From assembly GCA_037501455.1 (NCBI GenBank), contig CM074855.1:26437001-26501000 (forward strand): DNA of 64,000 bases, in the 5' to 3' direction. Under the pieces are notes generated by a model that was not told the DNA's origin, did no database searches, and worked only from the letters and a program-made list of their open reading frames with translations. This document shows, one piece after another, positions 24,441-35,240 of this stretch (the stretch's first letter is position 1; each line of letters starts with the position of its first letter). Made by a program: the position numbers and the translations under genes. The stretch comes from Lantana camara. Lineage: Eukaryota > Streptophyta > Magnoliopsida > Lamiales > Verbenaceae.

Positions 24441-24593
24441 TGTTAGGAGATTGATAAAATTATGGGATTTGATTTTATTTCCTTAGATAGCATTGGTCTT
24501 ACCCTGATTAGTAGGGATCCCTCTATTTATCTAAAGAGGATTGTAATTCTGGAGAAAGACAATGAAATAAATTACATTCTTTACACTTTAACA
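24441..24593 (+). repeat. 3' LTR of the Copia element
   Basis: TGTTAGGAGATTG to CACTTTAACA, followed at once by the ATTTG target duplication. Confidence 0.95.
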
Positions 24594-24598
24594 ATTTG

Positions 24599-25000
24599 AT
24601 ACTTTGATTTTTCATGCTTCCTTTTATACTTTATTACTCTTCCTTCAGGATATACTTTGATTTTTGAGGATGGCGTCCATGTCATGTTTCATGTCATGTT
24701 TTTACCCAGTGTTTTCCTGAAAAATGTTTTAGAGTTTAAGGACGGAAAAAGTAAAGTTTTAAACACCCGAGTTTGGGAGAGTTGATATTCTGATTTTACA
24801 TTTTTCCCCAAGAAAGAAGGCTATATGGCTGATTTTGAGCATACGATTCATGGTGTACCTAACATAGATTACATTAGGACAACTTATTGTAAAACAGACT
24901 CGATTCAATCAAACCTAATTAGCTATAATAACAAGTATGTTACATTTATTATTTAATTGATTATCTCTCTAAGTTTTTTATTAATTATTCGATGAATATA
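24599..25000. other. Spacer between two LTR elements
   Basis: This is the right half of the sequence interrupted by the Copia insertion. No gene or repeat is recognised. Confidence 0.6.
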
Positions 25001-25005
25001 AAAGA

Positions 25006-25426
25006 TGATACGGCTCCGATATGCCATGATCCAGCGCCAATTTCTGGCAGAATATTTGATCGGGATAGAGTTTAGAATAGATTGGTATTCTATTAAGGTG
25101 TTTAGAATAGATTGGTATTCTATTAAGGTTTTCCTTATTAATGCAGAGTCCTAGTTTAGAATAGTATCTCATTAAGTGATTCCCTTCCTTGCAAGAGTCC
25201 TAGGCAATTAGGTTGTCTTTTATTTATTTAGTCCATGTCGTTGTTGAGGGTGTTATCAATCAAGTAAAACAATTATCTTTTCTCCTAATCTCTCAAGTCT
25301 CTCTCCCTCCCCAAATTCACCGGCCGGTCGGTCCATCACCGGAAACTCTCTTCTCATCCCCATAATTCTAAGAGTCTGAGACCACTCTGAGGTCTCTCCC
25401 AATACGTTCCATCAACGACCGTATCA
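25006..25426 (+). repeat. 5' LTR of the calreticulin-carrying element
   Basis: TGATACGGCTCCG to GACCGTATCA. A 30-bp direct duplication (TTTAGAATAGATTGGTATTC twice) lies near 25070-25130. A plain tRNA primer site is not evident just after it. Confidence 0.92.
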
Positions 25427-25449
25427 TTGCAGGTTTCGAATTTGTGAAG

Positions 25450-26277
25450 ATGGCCGAAACGGTTCATGTGTCCAGTTTGCAGCGAATCGACACGAATTTG
25501 AAGGAAACCCAGAAATAGATTGAAATCATAATGACCTCGATGCAGGACATGAGACAGACCATGCAAAAGATGCAACAAAATTTTCGTTCCTTCGTGGCTA
25601 AGATAGAAAACCCGCGTGAAAAGCCTGAAACGGCGATTGCGCCGAGGGTTGGGGAAACTGCTGCCACATATGCCAATAACCCGGTGGGACCTACAACTAT
25701 TGTTAGCGGTAATGGGACGAAAACTGATCCGATAATAGTCTCGGTGCCGAACACCAACAACTTCTCGCCCAAGCAAAATCCGCCTGCTGATATTCCTCCC
25801 TCACTTTTGTCGTTTTTGTCACCACAGCCGGCAAAGCAAGAGACATTGGACATAACAAGAGATGGCAATCTTAAGGTCAACAACAAGGACAAGACATTGG
25901 TGTTTCAGTTTTCTGTCAAGCATGAGCAGAAACCAGACTGTGGTGGTGGATACATGAAGTTGATCAGTGGTGAAGTCGATCAGAAGAAATTTGGTGGTGA
26001 CACTCCATACAGTATCATGTTGGGTCCCGATATATGTGGCTACACCACTAATACATGCCGCGCTCTGATTTGTGATTTGGGAAGTGCAAAAATCTCAGCC
26101 CGCTATGAGCTGCTTGTTATTCCACCGAAGCCACCTTGGGAGCGACGAGCAACATTAAAATTTTCTACCTTACACCTTGAGGACAAGGTGGTTCTCGAAG
26201 GGTGGTTCTCGAAGGGTGGAAGAGTGATACGGCTCCGATATGCCATGATCCAGCGCCAATTCTGGCAGAATATTTGA
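25450..26277 (+). pseudogene. Gag-like N-terminus fused in frame to a calreticulin segment
   Basis: From ATG 25450 the frame meets TAG 25516-25518 (probably from CAG), then is open from ATG 25531 to TGA 26275-26277, the last 53 bases lying in the 3' LTR. The first part (SLQRIDTNLKE, then [12 protein letters not shown]) resembles the coiled start of plant gypsy gag. The middle (about 25880-26049) is calreticulin. The tail (ending LEDKVVLEG) resembles the end of gypsy pol just before the polypurine tract. So capture replaced most of gag-pol, leaving only its two edges. No targeting signal or ER retention motif is present, so this is not a working calreticulin. Confidence 0.8.
25880..26049 (+). 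other. Captured calreticulin fragment, about 56 codons
   Basis: The frame shows both calreticulin family signatures: [14 protein letters not shown] (family KHEQ.LDCGGGY) near 25918, and IMLGPDICG at 26014-26040 (family IMFGPDICG, with Phe changed to Leu). Between them are [17 protein letters not shown] residues typical of the lectin domain. Calreticulin is an ER calcium-binding chaperone; only part of its N-domain is here. The piece may lie within one exon of the donor gene, so it does not by itself prove copying from spliced RNA. Confidence 0.9.
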
Positions 26278-26644
26278 TCGGGATAGAGTTTAGAATAGAT
26301 TGGTATTCTATTAAGGTGTTTAGAATATATTGGTATTCTATTAAGGTTTTCCTTATTAATGCAGAGTCCTAGTTTAGAATAGTATCTCATTAAGTGATTT
26401 CCTTCCTTGCAAGGGTCCTAGGCAATTAGGTTGTTTTTTATTTATTTAGTCCGTGTCATTGTTGACGGTATTATCAATCAAGTAAAGCAATTATCTTTTC
26501 TCCTAATCTCTCAAGTCTCTCTCCCTCCCCAAATTCACCGGCCGGTCGGTCCATCACCGGAAACTCTCTTCTCATCCCCATAATTCTAAGAGTCTGAGAC
26601 CACTCCAAGATCTCTCCCGATGCGTTCCATCAAGGATCGTATCA
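26225..26644 (+). repeat. 3' LTR of the calreticulin-carrying element
   Basis: TGATACGGCTCCG to GGATCGTATCA. Aligns over its full length with 25006-25426. Confidence 0.92.
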
Positions 26645-26649
26645 AAATA

Positions 26650-27540
26650 CTTATTGTCTCATTATATTAGTTTGACAGAATTATCCAAACTTATGAGTCA
26701 TGAGCCATATAAGAACCAAGTTTTAAAAATAAAATAAAATGAGTGGGTGTGGATTGGGGAGACCAACAAAGAAGAGAGAAAAAATGGGCTGATTAGAGGA
26801 AGAAAAACCTTACGTTATGTATATCAAAGTTTGGAAAATTTTATGAACCCAACCAATTAAAAGTACAAGTATATTACATTTGCTATTTGATTGGTCAATT
26901 TTTCTAAATTTTTTATCATAAACACACGGTAAGTGTAAAACACGTTCCTCTCGTTACACTAGTTTAACCAAGCCAATTAACTAGAGTTAGACTTTCCCTA
27001 TTTACGGCGTTAGGCCACGACACATGATAATTTTTAAAAATAAACCACACACATCCACAAATCCAAAATTCAAATATTACAAGTTACCTTAAGATTATCA
27101 TTTAGTATTTTATTACATATTATACTTTTCCTTACGTATTGAATTTTTAAGTCAGTTGAATTGATTAAATTTTTTTGGTATTGAAACGGGAAAAAAAATA
27201 AATAAATAAATATAGAATTTCAGATATCTGTAGTCAAAATGACTTAAATTTTTTTGTTATTGAAATGAAAAAAATATATATAGAATTTCAGATGTCTCTA
27301 GTCAAAATACCTTGAATCTTTTTGTTATTGAAACAAAAAAAAAAGACAATTAAATTTTCAGATGTCTCTAGTCAAAATACTTTTATTGTGGATCTTGCGC
27401 TGAAAATAAATATTTTTATAATTTTTTAACTATACATATTATTGTGTTAACCCACGTGAACATTTTATTTCTATACTTTCAAACACCATTCTCTAATTTT
27501 TATGTAATCACTGCACCTTCACAACAAACAAGAGTTTCAG
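26650..27540. other. Intergenic DNA with a dispersed repeat
   Basis: About 26845-26965 is similar to 14548-14665 in the NLR upstream region. The rest is AT-rich with no gene recognised, apart from the tandem repeat at 27165-27380. Confidence 0.6.
27165..27380. repeat. About 69-bp tandem repeat, three copies
   Basis: CAGATRTCTSTAGTCAAAAT recurs at 27221, 27289 and 27359, each preceded by TTTTTKGTTATTGAAA-like sequence or a decayed form and an A-rich stretch. Confidence 0.85.
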
Positions 27541-27721
27541 CTACAACAATGCGTCAATCAAGTCCAATAAGGCCATGAACTTTAAAAGACGATGTCCATA
27601 TATAAGAAACAGTAATTTTAATATAGTTGGTACATAAAACTTCAGCTTCATAATATTAGCAGATATCATTCCATATTTCCATTCAAGAATTCTTACATCA
27701 ACAAGCAGAAAATCAAGAAAC

Positions 27722-28906
27722 TCAAGTAATATTCTTGTTAACAAGGCGGCGGAGGAGCGGCAGAGTGACCCAAACCGGTGGCGGCCAAATTCCCCGGTCA
27801 ACTGCTTCATTCTCAATGCACTTAACTCCCTCTATACTTCCATCTTTCAAGCTAAAAATTCCAATATCATGTCCCCCAATTTGTGGCCATATGTTCCCCA
27901 ATAAATCATCATCAGTGAAGTAAATACAGTCCTTACATCCCTTAAACTCCATTGAAGACAAGCACAAGCTCTGATTATTCCCCAAAAACACAACCCCATC
28001 TCCTAAGCTCTCAATCTCCTCCAATATTCCCGTCTCGTCATCGTAAAGTTTAAATATTTCGTATCTAGACGTTTTGAACAAGGAAGGCCGGTAACGAGAC
28101 TCCTCAATTTCTTCTTCACAATCCTCATGATCATCTTTCTTCTTTGATTTTCCTATGTACCTCTTTATCAACAACAACTGTCCTTTGGTGTCGAAAACCA
28201 AGTAGTACTTCTTATGGGACACGAAATCGGACTTAAATGGCATGTCAACCAATAATTCCCGTAACGAGGTTTTAAGATCTCCCGTCACAACTATCCCAAG
28301 ACAATTCACTGCATAAAATCGACCTTCTTGATCGAACACGACATCCTGGTACCCATACCCTGCATGCATAAACTTCCATTCAAGGTCCTGCCCAACTCTA
28401 CAAAAGGCGAGGTGCTGGTCCTGTCCAAATATGGCCATAGCCATGCAGCCCTCTTCAGTAGGATCTTTGGACAAGAAAACTTTTTGCAGATACGTGTCTC
28501 TCACGGTCGATGAACTCGATCTCACGATCCCCATAGGCCACGATTTGTCCACGGAATAGGATTGATTGAAAACATCAAAGTCGATGATGTCCGGAAAAGT
28601 CAAGAGACTCGGGAGATGAACGTAGGTTGAATCTTGAAGAGGATTGAAGGCGAAGATTGATGGGCTCTGACCGTCTACCATGATCAGCCATCCATGAGAT
28701 GATCCAACGATACGTTTCTTGCACAGAACGTCGTGTAAGTCTTTGTGGCCTACGCTTTGATCTGAGATGTTGTGAAATTGGCTGTAATAAGCTTGGCCAA
28801 TGCGGATGCATGGACGCATCAGCCATGGGAGATGAGCTTGCTCTTTTATTTTGGTAGGATGATGAGATTTATCTACCTCCATGGAAATTTGGGAATTGTA
28901 TTTCAA
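27722..28906 (-). CDS. DUF295-family protein (SKIP23-like group), no F-box seen
   Basis: Single-exon gene, 394 residues. The C-terminal half has the DUF295 pattern: VFFLG/VFLGNNQSLCL-type strand, a CIYFTDD segment, HDIGIFSLKDGSIE and a final WPPPVWVT. The N-terminal GSSHGWLIMVD block is also typical of the group. Many relatives start with an F-box that docks on SKP1 in SCF ubiquitin ligases; none is visible here, so a role in protein turnover is not shown. A Lys/Asp/Glu-rich insertion (about residues 255-270) looks disordered. The start is ATG 28906; an in-frame Met at residue 9 could also serve. Frame fully open, so probably functional. Confidence 0.85.
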   Translation of the reverse strand: MKYNSQISMEVDKSHHPTKIKEQAHLPWLMRPCIRIGQAYYSQFHNISDQSVGHKDLHDVLCKKRIVGSSHGWLIMVDGQSPSIFAFNPLQDSTYVHLPSLLTFPDIIDFDVFNQSYSVDKSWPMGIVRSSSSTVRDTYLQKVFLSKDPTEEGCMAMAIFGQDQHLAFCRVGQDLEWKFMHAGYGYQDVVFDQEGRFYAVNCLGIVVTGDLKTSLRELLVDMPFKSDFVSHKKYYLVFDTKGQLLLIKRYIGKSKKKDDHEDCEEEIEESRYRPSLFKTSRYEIFKLYDDETGILEEIESLGDGVVFLGNNQSLCLSSMEFKGCKDCIYFTDDDLLGNIWPQIGGHDIGIFSLKDGSIEGVKCIENEAVDRGIWPPPVWVTLPLLRRLVNKNIT

Positions 28907-29007
28907 GAATACTGGGTAATCAAAGAGAGGAAGTTTGAGAGAATTTGTTTGTAAGAGTTTATGAAGTACTGTGTACTATGGTTTATAGTCATCGTATATT
29001 GTCCTTG

Positions 29008-29017
29008 TATATATATA
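29008..29017 (-). promoter_or_regulatory. Probable TATA box of the DUF295 gene
   Basis: TATATATATA lies about 100 bp upstream of the start codon, a fitting distance for a plant promoter with a short 5' UTR. Confidence 0.5.
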
Positions 29018-29039
29018 GTGATTTAGTGAAGTTGCTTCT

Positions 29040-29804
29040 TTGATCTCCAGTCAGTTTAGGATTTGAGTCCTGGGCCTATTCGGACATAGCTGGCAGCAAT
29101 TACCATTCCAGAGATATGTAATTATGGCAACTTCTACTTAGACTTGCCGATCGAATAAGATTCTCAAATGACAAATCTCATATCCGTGTGTGCAAGTACA
29201 TCTAATTTTTGTCACCACTTATTAGTTAGTTATTACAAATTTATATGGTAAGCCTTACCAAAAAATATAAATTTATACGAGTGACATGACATATTTATAC
29301 ATTGGGTTACGTTTTGGAAGATAGAGTTCTTCTTGGAATAATTAATGTTTAATGGGTTTAGACTTTCCGATTTCAAGTCGGACGAAATTAAAGGCCCCTT
29401 TTAATTAATATAAATATGTTTTATATGAAAGTTCAAAACAAACTAATATATATAAATATGTTTTATATAATATTATATAATCTGTTTATATAATATTTTC
29501 TTTAATAAATTAGTTTTTATTATGTAAATTTGTTTTACATAATTTATTAAAAATCATTAGTTGATTATAATTTATCTTTGTGATAAATTAATACGAATTA
29601 TGTTAATTTATTTAACAATAATTTAAATTTTATGAATTCGTTTCATTTGGACTTGTGATAATTAAATTATACGAAAATCCTGAATCATATTATATGTGAT
29701 TATTATGAGCTTAGTGAAATTTTCAAACATATTTTATGAATGATGGAATTTTATGATAATTTAATTATTTAACTATGTGCCTAATAAATTGTCCTTTTCT
29801 TATA
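29040..29804. other. DUF295 upstream DNA grading into the leader of a decayed Copia element
   Basis: Very AT-rich. TATAAATATGTTTTATAT-type repeats lie at 29410-29530. The part nearest 29804 is probably the untranslated leader of the Copia element whose gag starts at 30303. I could not define its 5' LTR or primer site. Confidence 0.45.
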
Positions 29805-30287
29805 CACTACCAGAAAACAGGCAAATTCCGAGGGAACATTTCCCTCGGATTTTCGAGGGACTTCCGAGGGAATTCTGAGGGAATTCGCCAAATTAATTTG
29901 CGAGGGAATATTCACTTGAAAATCCCTCGGAAATGTTAGCTCCAAGGTTAGCCGCCAAGTTTTCCGAGGAAAAATTCCCTCGAAAAATTAAAACTTATTA
30001 ATTTTTAAACTAAAATTAGTTTTCGAGGGATTTTCGAGGGAATAATTCCCTCGGAAATGTTCACATATTTAAATCTTGAATTTCCCTCGAAAAATTAATA
30101 CTTATTTAATTTTTAAATTAAAATTAGTTTCCGAGGGATTTCGGAGGGAATAATTCCCTTAGAAATGTCCAAATATTAAATCTTGAATTTTCCGAGGGAA
30201 TTCCCTCGGAACCAATTCCAAGGAGGCTTTTTCCGAGGGAATAAATTTCCTCGAAATTCCCTCAGATTCGCATGTTTTCCTGTAGTG
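29805..30287. mobile_element. CACTA-type MITE with repeated CGAGGGAA motifs
   Basis: Ends are CACTACCAGAAAACA on the left and, on the opposite strand, CACTACAGGAAAACA at the right, so the terminal inverted repeats fit the CACTA superfamily. Both sides are flanked by TATA. The 483-bp interior is built from many CCGAGGGAA and TTCCCTCGG copies in both orientations, giving strong self-complementarity. No transposase. It sits just upstream of the gag start of the decayed Copia element. Confidence 0.85.
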
Positions 30288-30302
30288 TATATACTTAGAG
30301 AC

Positions 30303-31139
30303 ATGACGTCGAAACGCTTGGCATCTGAAGTTTTTGAAAAATTCGATAGGTCGAACTATGACATTTGGCATAGGAAAATTCAGTACTACCTATTGAACCT
30401 AAGAAAGATGCCACTGAGCAACAAACTAATGAGTATAAGACTAGCTTGATTGTGTACCAGGAATGTCTCAAAAAGGATAGTAGTGCACGTTTTGGTATGT
30501 TGAGTAACATGCATGATGACCTAATTGGAGAGTTTGAAGGTTCTTCCACAGCTAAAGAGATGTGGGATCAACTTAAGATCAAATATGGTCAAACATCTGA
30601 GACAAGGTTGCGTACCCTGCATTTGAAATGGAAGCAATATATCATGGACTCCAGTCGAACCATAAGTGAGCATTTGCGCACTATGAGTGCTATGGTTTAT
30701 GATTTTAAGGCTGTTGGAACTGACGTTCCTGAAAATACTCAGGTTTTGAATGTGATTCGTGCACTTCCAAATGAACCTGATCATTGGAAGAACTTCAAAC
30801 TTCTTACGGCTCATAATGATCATATCGGAACGTTTACTGAGATCTCAAGGCATCTAGAGATAGAAGAAGAGCGCATCAAATCACTTGGTCACTCTGAAGT
30901 TGCGCTTGTTGCCCGAGGTAGAATACCTAAAGGCAACAAGTTCAAGCGAGAGAACAAGTTTAAAAGGAAAACGTCATTTTCAGACTAATAGACCAAAAGG
31001 TGGCATGACCAAAGTGGAAAAACCTAAAGAAAAGAACATGGCACGTGTGAAGTGCTACAATTGTGGGGAAAATGGTCACTTTACTCGGAATTGCCTCGAA
31101 CCAAAGAAGGTACGTACCTACTTCTTCTTTTCCTCTTAA
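30303..31139 (+). pseudogene. Copia gag remnant with zinc knuckle
   Basis: Starts with MTSKRLASEVFEKFD and the SNYDIWHRKIQ block, then stops at 30447-30449. After a frameshift it continues (30446-30988) through the UBN2-like part with MHDDLIGEFEG and TAKEMWDQL. A further shift leads to a CX2CX4HX4C knuckle (CYNCGENGHFTRNC) near 31051-31092. At least two frameshifts. Confidence 0.88.
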
Positions 31140-31194
31140 ACTATATGTTTGCGCACATGCATTAGTTGCTAACCGTTTTGGGATTTGGATTGTA

Positions 31195-31658
31195 GATTAG
31201 GGAGCAAGCAAGCACATAGTGCAAGATCGAGTTGGTTTTCGAGAGTTTCATCATTATCCGGTGGGAACTCAAACAGTCGTTTTAGGAAATGGCAATGAGG
31301 AAGACGTCCTCGGTATAGGGACATACCAGTTGAAGCTTCGTGGAGGAAATACGTTGTTTCTTCATTATGCTCTTTATGCATCAGGGATGCGATGTTCTTT
31401 TATTCCAGTAGTTTCTTTGTTGAGACTTGGTTTTTCCTTTAATTTTAATTCTAGTGGTTTAGAGATTTTGTATCATGGCAATGTGTTTGGTCATGGGTCA
31501 TTGCATAATGGTTTCTTTGTTCTTGACTTAGATGATATTTATAATAATAATTCCTCACTTGCCTTAGTTTCTAATTTTGATTGCAATTCTGAATCTGTGA
31601 AATGACATTCTAGACTAGGCTACATAGGCCAAGATAGGATAAGTCGACTAGCTAAAGA
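31195..31658 (+). pseudogene. Copia protease and pre-integrase remnant
   Basis: The frame from 31219 shows the QTVVLGNG and GTYQLKLRGG blocks typical after the Copia protease, then LEILYHGN. After a stop at 31603 the pre-integrase zinc finger begins (HSRLGYIGQDRISRLAKD) and is cut at 31658 by the reversed solo LTR. The Asp-Ser-Gly of the protease is not recognisable. Confidence 0.8.
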
Positions 31659-34600
31659 TGTAGCACCCTGCACGTGGGATACCACATACCCCGCTCTAAG
31701 ACCCGAACCCGAATACGAAATGGATAGTCCGTACCCAAGTCCAAGTCATAGCGAACGGAAGACCAACACACCCACTAGGCTAGGCGGAGCTAACACCGAC
31801 TCAGAGTGCGCGAAAAATAAACAAATACCAATCAAGCAACAGGATTGTGAAAGTAATATCATCAAATACTCAAGCTAGAGCCAAGAGATCAAATATATAT
31901 ACAAGATACAATTCGATACATCCAAAGCATAAATCAAGATCCCAAGAGTACGAAACTCAAAATATGCACATGAGATCAAAATGCAGCTTAGCTCAACCTA
32001 AACGATCCAGTGTGACTCAATAGACGCATTTTCCCGCCTAGCACGAGCTCAAAAGAACCTGTCACCTGAAAAGTAAAGAGAGGGGTCAGTCCACCGACTG
32101 AGTGAGGGGTCCAACGCACACTCACAAGCTATATATATAATGGAGCAAAACACATATCAAAGGAAGGAATCATGAACCGGGCACAGGTTTTGCATACTAA
32201 AGCATTTTCAAAAGGAAAACCATACATATACAGATACATATACTTAGTAAAAACATTTCATAAGACTATCCCCGTTTCACAATTCCAAGACATAAGTCAT
32301 AATGCTTGAGCGAGTAACAGCTTCCAACCTTACCTCCCATAATATCATAAGAAAAACCAAAAGCATACTTAATAATCCACCCAAACTCTAGGATAGAAGG
32401 GCTATGTAGTCCCTAACTATTCATAAATTACCATAACCTCGAGGGGAAGCGATCCACAACGAGTCTTTTCTGGCTTTTACACCGCGAGCGTCGAAGAGTA
32501 CGCCTTCCCAACTCCCAGGGGTCGAGTGTAACACTTCTCGGATGGAACTATGCTAAGGAGTGATAATCCCAAAGCCCGACACTGTCCCTGGTGTCCTTGC
32601 TCATAGCTCTGGGGCCTAAACATACGGAACATTGCATACATAAACCAATCTTTCATGGCTTAACTAGCTTACATATCATAACATAACATAAGGGTTTCAA
32701 AACATAAGCATATATATGCCCGTATACATACTTTCAAAATCCGAAGGCGTTTATAAGATCATAACATATCATACTCAGCATATATTTAACTATATATATA
32801 ATATATAGTCACATGAGGGCTAGAAACACGAGCATGTAGGGGTTATAGGTCGTTTAACTAAAATAAAAGATCCTAAACCTCACCTTGTGCGCAAAACAAA
32901 AGATAAGAGAGTGCCGACCACCACAACCTATATCTTGGGCTCAACACCGATACCGGGAACCTTCTCTGTGACAATTAAACACAAAACCCGAGATTAAGAC
33001 TCAATTATGTACCAAATAGATGCACGACAATGCGAATGAATGCAAAAGAATGCAACAAAAATGCATAAGATGTCACTTAAGCGTTCAAATCACTTTAGCA
33101 TACAAATTTCACAATATAAAATAAATAAAAATATCTTAACACAACATATAACAAGAAATTAACATCTTAGAATCACGTTGGAGGTAAAAGAAATTCATTA
33201 AAATACATAAAGAGATGCAATAGAAGCAAAGGATCACCATACGTAGCATTTAAACGTTTAACCGTTAAAGTCATGTTTGCACTTCGAAATAATTACCATA
33301 AAATTAAAATAAACATCAAAACACATCATACTACGAGTTATTAGCAAGTTAGAATCATGATAGGGGCACGAGAAATCGAATAAAACACAAAAGAAGCAAG
33401 AAAAACATCAAAAATTCGGATGTAGGGGCGAACGACCATTTGCCCCATGCATGCATGGAGGTGGAACGGTCATTCCACCTCAAAAAAACTCTTAGACGCT
33501 GTATGGGGGCTAAACGACCGTTCAGCCCCTCCCTATTCATTCCTCCGAATGGCCATTCGGAGGTACAGACTCCAAATCCTCCGCGAACGGTCGTTCCAGC
33601 CACAAAGGGCTGGCAAGTGAACGGTCGTTCGTGTTGTCGCCTGGGCTGAACTAAGCTTCCATACCAACTGTTGTACGAGGGAAAAACAGAGACAATAACA
33701 TACTAAAACTGGGCTGTGTATATACACAACATTCAGGCTATAATTCATACAATATTCATGCTAAAACACCACAAAAACTAGGCATAAACCCACACAGCAA
33801 TATGAGGCCAACTATGGGGTTCATTTCTTACAAAAAAAACATCCATTTACTATTGATATATTCAAGAGCATTAATGGCACATCTTGACACAATCAACTAC
33901 TAAGAAATTAATGCTCATAAACAATTTAAAGAAGCTTAAATGAACTTATTTCATGCCTCAAATTTCAAGAAATGCAAGTATGGAGCATATATTAAAAAAT
34001 GGAGTGAAAACCTAACTATTCATTCACTTCTCCAATCATGCATGAAACCTCAATATCAAAACACAAAATAGGGTTCAAAACAAAGCATAGATCACGAGGA
34101 ACATGAGTCTTACCTTGGATCGTTGAGGATCGAAAAGAACAAAGAAATCTTCAGTTTTTTCCAAGGATGAAGAATATGAATAGTGAATTTTCTCCTTCTT
34201 TCTCCAAGAGCTACTACTGCACTTGAGAATACAAGAAATGGAAAGGAAAATGGTTGATAAAAGGGCTAGGAATCTGGTCAAAGAAGTCAAGGTAGGGCCG
34301 GATTTTGAATTCCAGTCTGTTCGGGGTAGAAATTAGCTTCGTTGAAGTTTCAAACGATATCAAAAAATTACGAGATTTATTCCATTGGATCCGAATCATC
34401 GAAACAATTCCAACAGCAAAGACATAACTCAAATCCAAATTCCCGAGCTTAAGATATTAAATAAAATAGCTTAAGGGGTCCTATTTTCAAATAGGTCCTC
34501 AAACTTTCGAAAAGTGTCAAATAGGTCCAATCTTATTTTCAATTAGGCCCTAAATCATTTAAATAAAATACAATCAAGTCCAATTATCATGTAATTTAAT

Positions 34601-34855
34601 TAAGTTCATATAATTCATATGGTTATCACCGAATTCATATTAAAGCATTTACGATCATATAGTTCATGTAATAATTTAAACGAGTTGGGCAATTTAAATC
34701 AATTAAATCATATAAATCACTTAAATAGAATTTAAATAAATTTAGAAGACACATAAATAATTTAAAGAGGCAGATAAATAAATCAAAAAGCACGTAATTA
34801 CATGAATTAAACTCACACATGACACAAACCTGCACGTATAAACGACGGGGTGTCA
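31659..34855 (-). mobile_element. Tekay-type solo LTR in reverse orientation
   Basis: On the minus strand it begins TGACACCCCG at 34855 and ends GGGTGCTACA at 31659, the same termini as the other Tekay-type LTRs. Length 3197 bp, no coding region. It carries a palindrome cluster at 33425-33630. It separates the Copia pre-integrase zinc finger from the integrase core, and the Copia sequence resumes directly after 34855. I do not see a clean 5-bp target duplication. Confidence 0.88.
33425..33630. repeat. Palindrome cluster with altered but still pairing arms
   Basis: Units: 33425-33446 (GGGGC arms), 33458-33481 (GAGGTGGAA/TTCCACCTC arms), 33506-33529 (GGGGCT/AGCCCC arms), 33542-33563 (perfect 22-bp palindrome containing CTCCGAATGGCCATTCGGAG), 33584-33595 and 33619-33630 (GAACGGTCGTTC). 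The core is close to GAACGRCCRTTC, as in the other LTRs, but the arms differ from unit to unit while staying complementary. Confidence 0.9.
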
Positions 34856-35240
34856 TCTTTTAGACTGACTTACTAAGGTTAAGTTACCTAAATGTGAGTC
34901 ATATTTAGATGGTAAGGCAACCCAAAAACCTTTTGGTAAGGATTCGAGAGTAGTCCCTTATAATTAATCCATTTTGACATATGCGGACCCATGAACGTCA
35001 AAGGACGTCATGGTGCTATTTATTTCCTTACTCTAATAGATGATTATTCACGATATGGGTATGTGTACCTATTACCTAGATGTGTTCACCGAACATTATA
35101 TACCCTTTCGAACATTATATACCTTTCGAAAGGGTATATAATGTTCGGTGAACATTCAGATGATGGCATGATGGAAACTGACTCCCACGATGTTGAATTT
35201 CTTGAGAATGAGTTCCCAAATATTGGTGAAATTAAATAAG
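34856..35240 (+). pseudogene. Copia integrase remnant
   Basis: Begins with the second half of the zinc finger (LTKVKLP, CESYL, KPFGK) and DICGPMNVKG with the first catalytic Asp, then HGAIYFLTLIDDYSRYGYVYLL. The rest of the core, including the other two acidic residues, is deleted. The sequence jumps via an inverted repeat of ACATTATATACC (35092-35142) to the acidic linker before RT. Confidence 0.85.

Larger units (their letters stand above)
19643..24593 (+). mobile_element. Complete Ty1/Copia element with 153-bp LTRs
   Basis: Both LTRs, primer-binding site, gag-pol and polypurine tract are present. The 5-bp target duplication ATTTG is exact (19638-19642 and 24594-24598). The LTRs differ at 3 of 153 positions, including the terminal base (T at 19795, A at 24593), which suggests a fairly recent insertion. 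Internal coding sequence is collinear with no frameshift but has four premature stops. The very short LTRs are unusual for a coding element. Confidence 0.96.
25006..26644 (+). mobile_element. Small non-autonomous LTR retroelement carrying a calreticulin fragment
   Basis: Two LTRs (25006-25426 and 26225-26644) start TGATACGG and end CGTATCA. They flank only 798 bp. The flanking 5-mers AAAGA and AAATA match at 4 of 5, a decayed target duplication. The LTRs differ at about 16 positions plus one gap over 420 bp, so it is older than the Copia at 19643. A purine-rich GAAGGGTGGAAGAG precedes the 3' LTR. There is no RT, RNase H or integrase, so it would need enzymes from a helper gypsy element. Confidence 0.92.

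Noticed and set aside
31659..34855. A 5-bp target duplication around the reversed solo LTR
   Set aside because: Flanks read AAAGA and TCTTT, inverted rather than direct, so I do not claim one.
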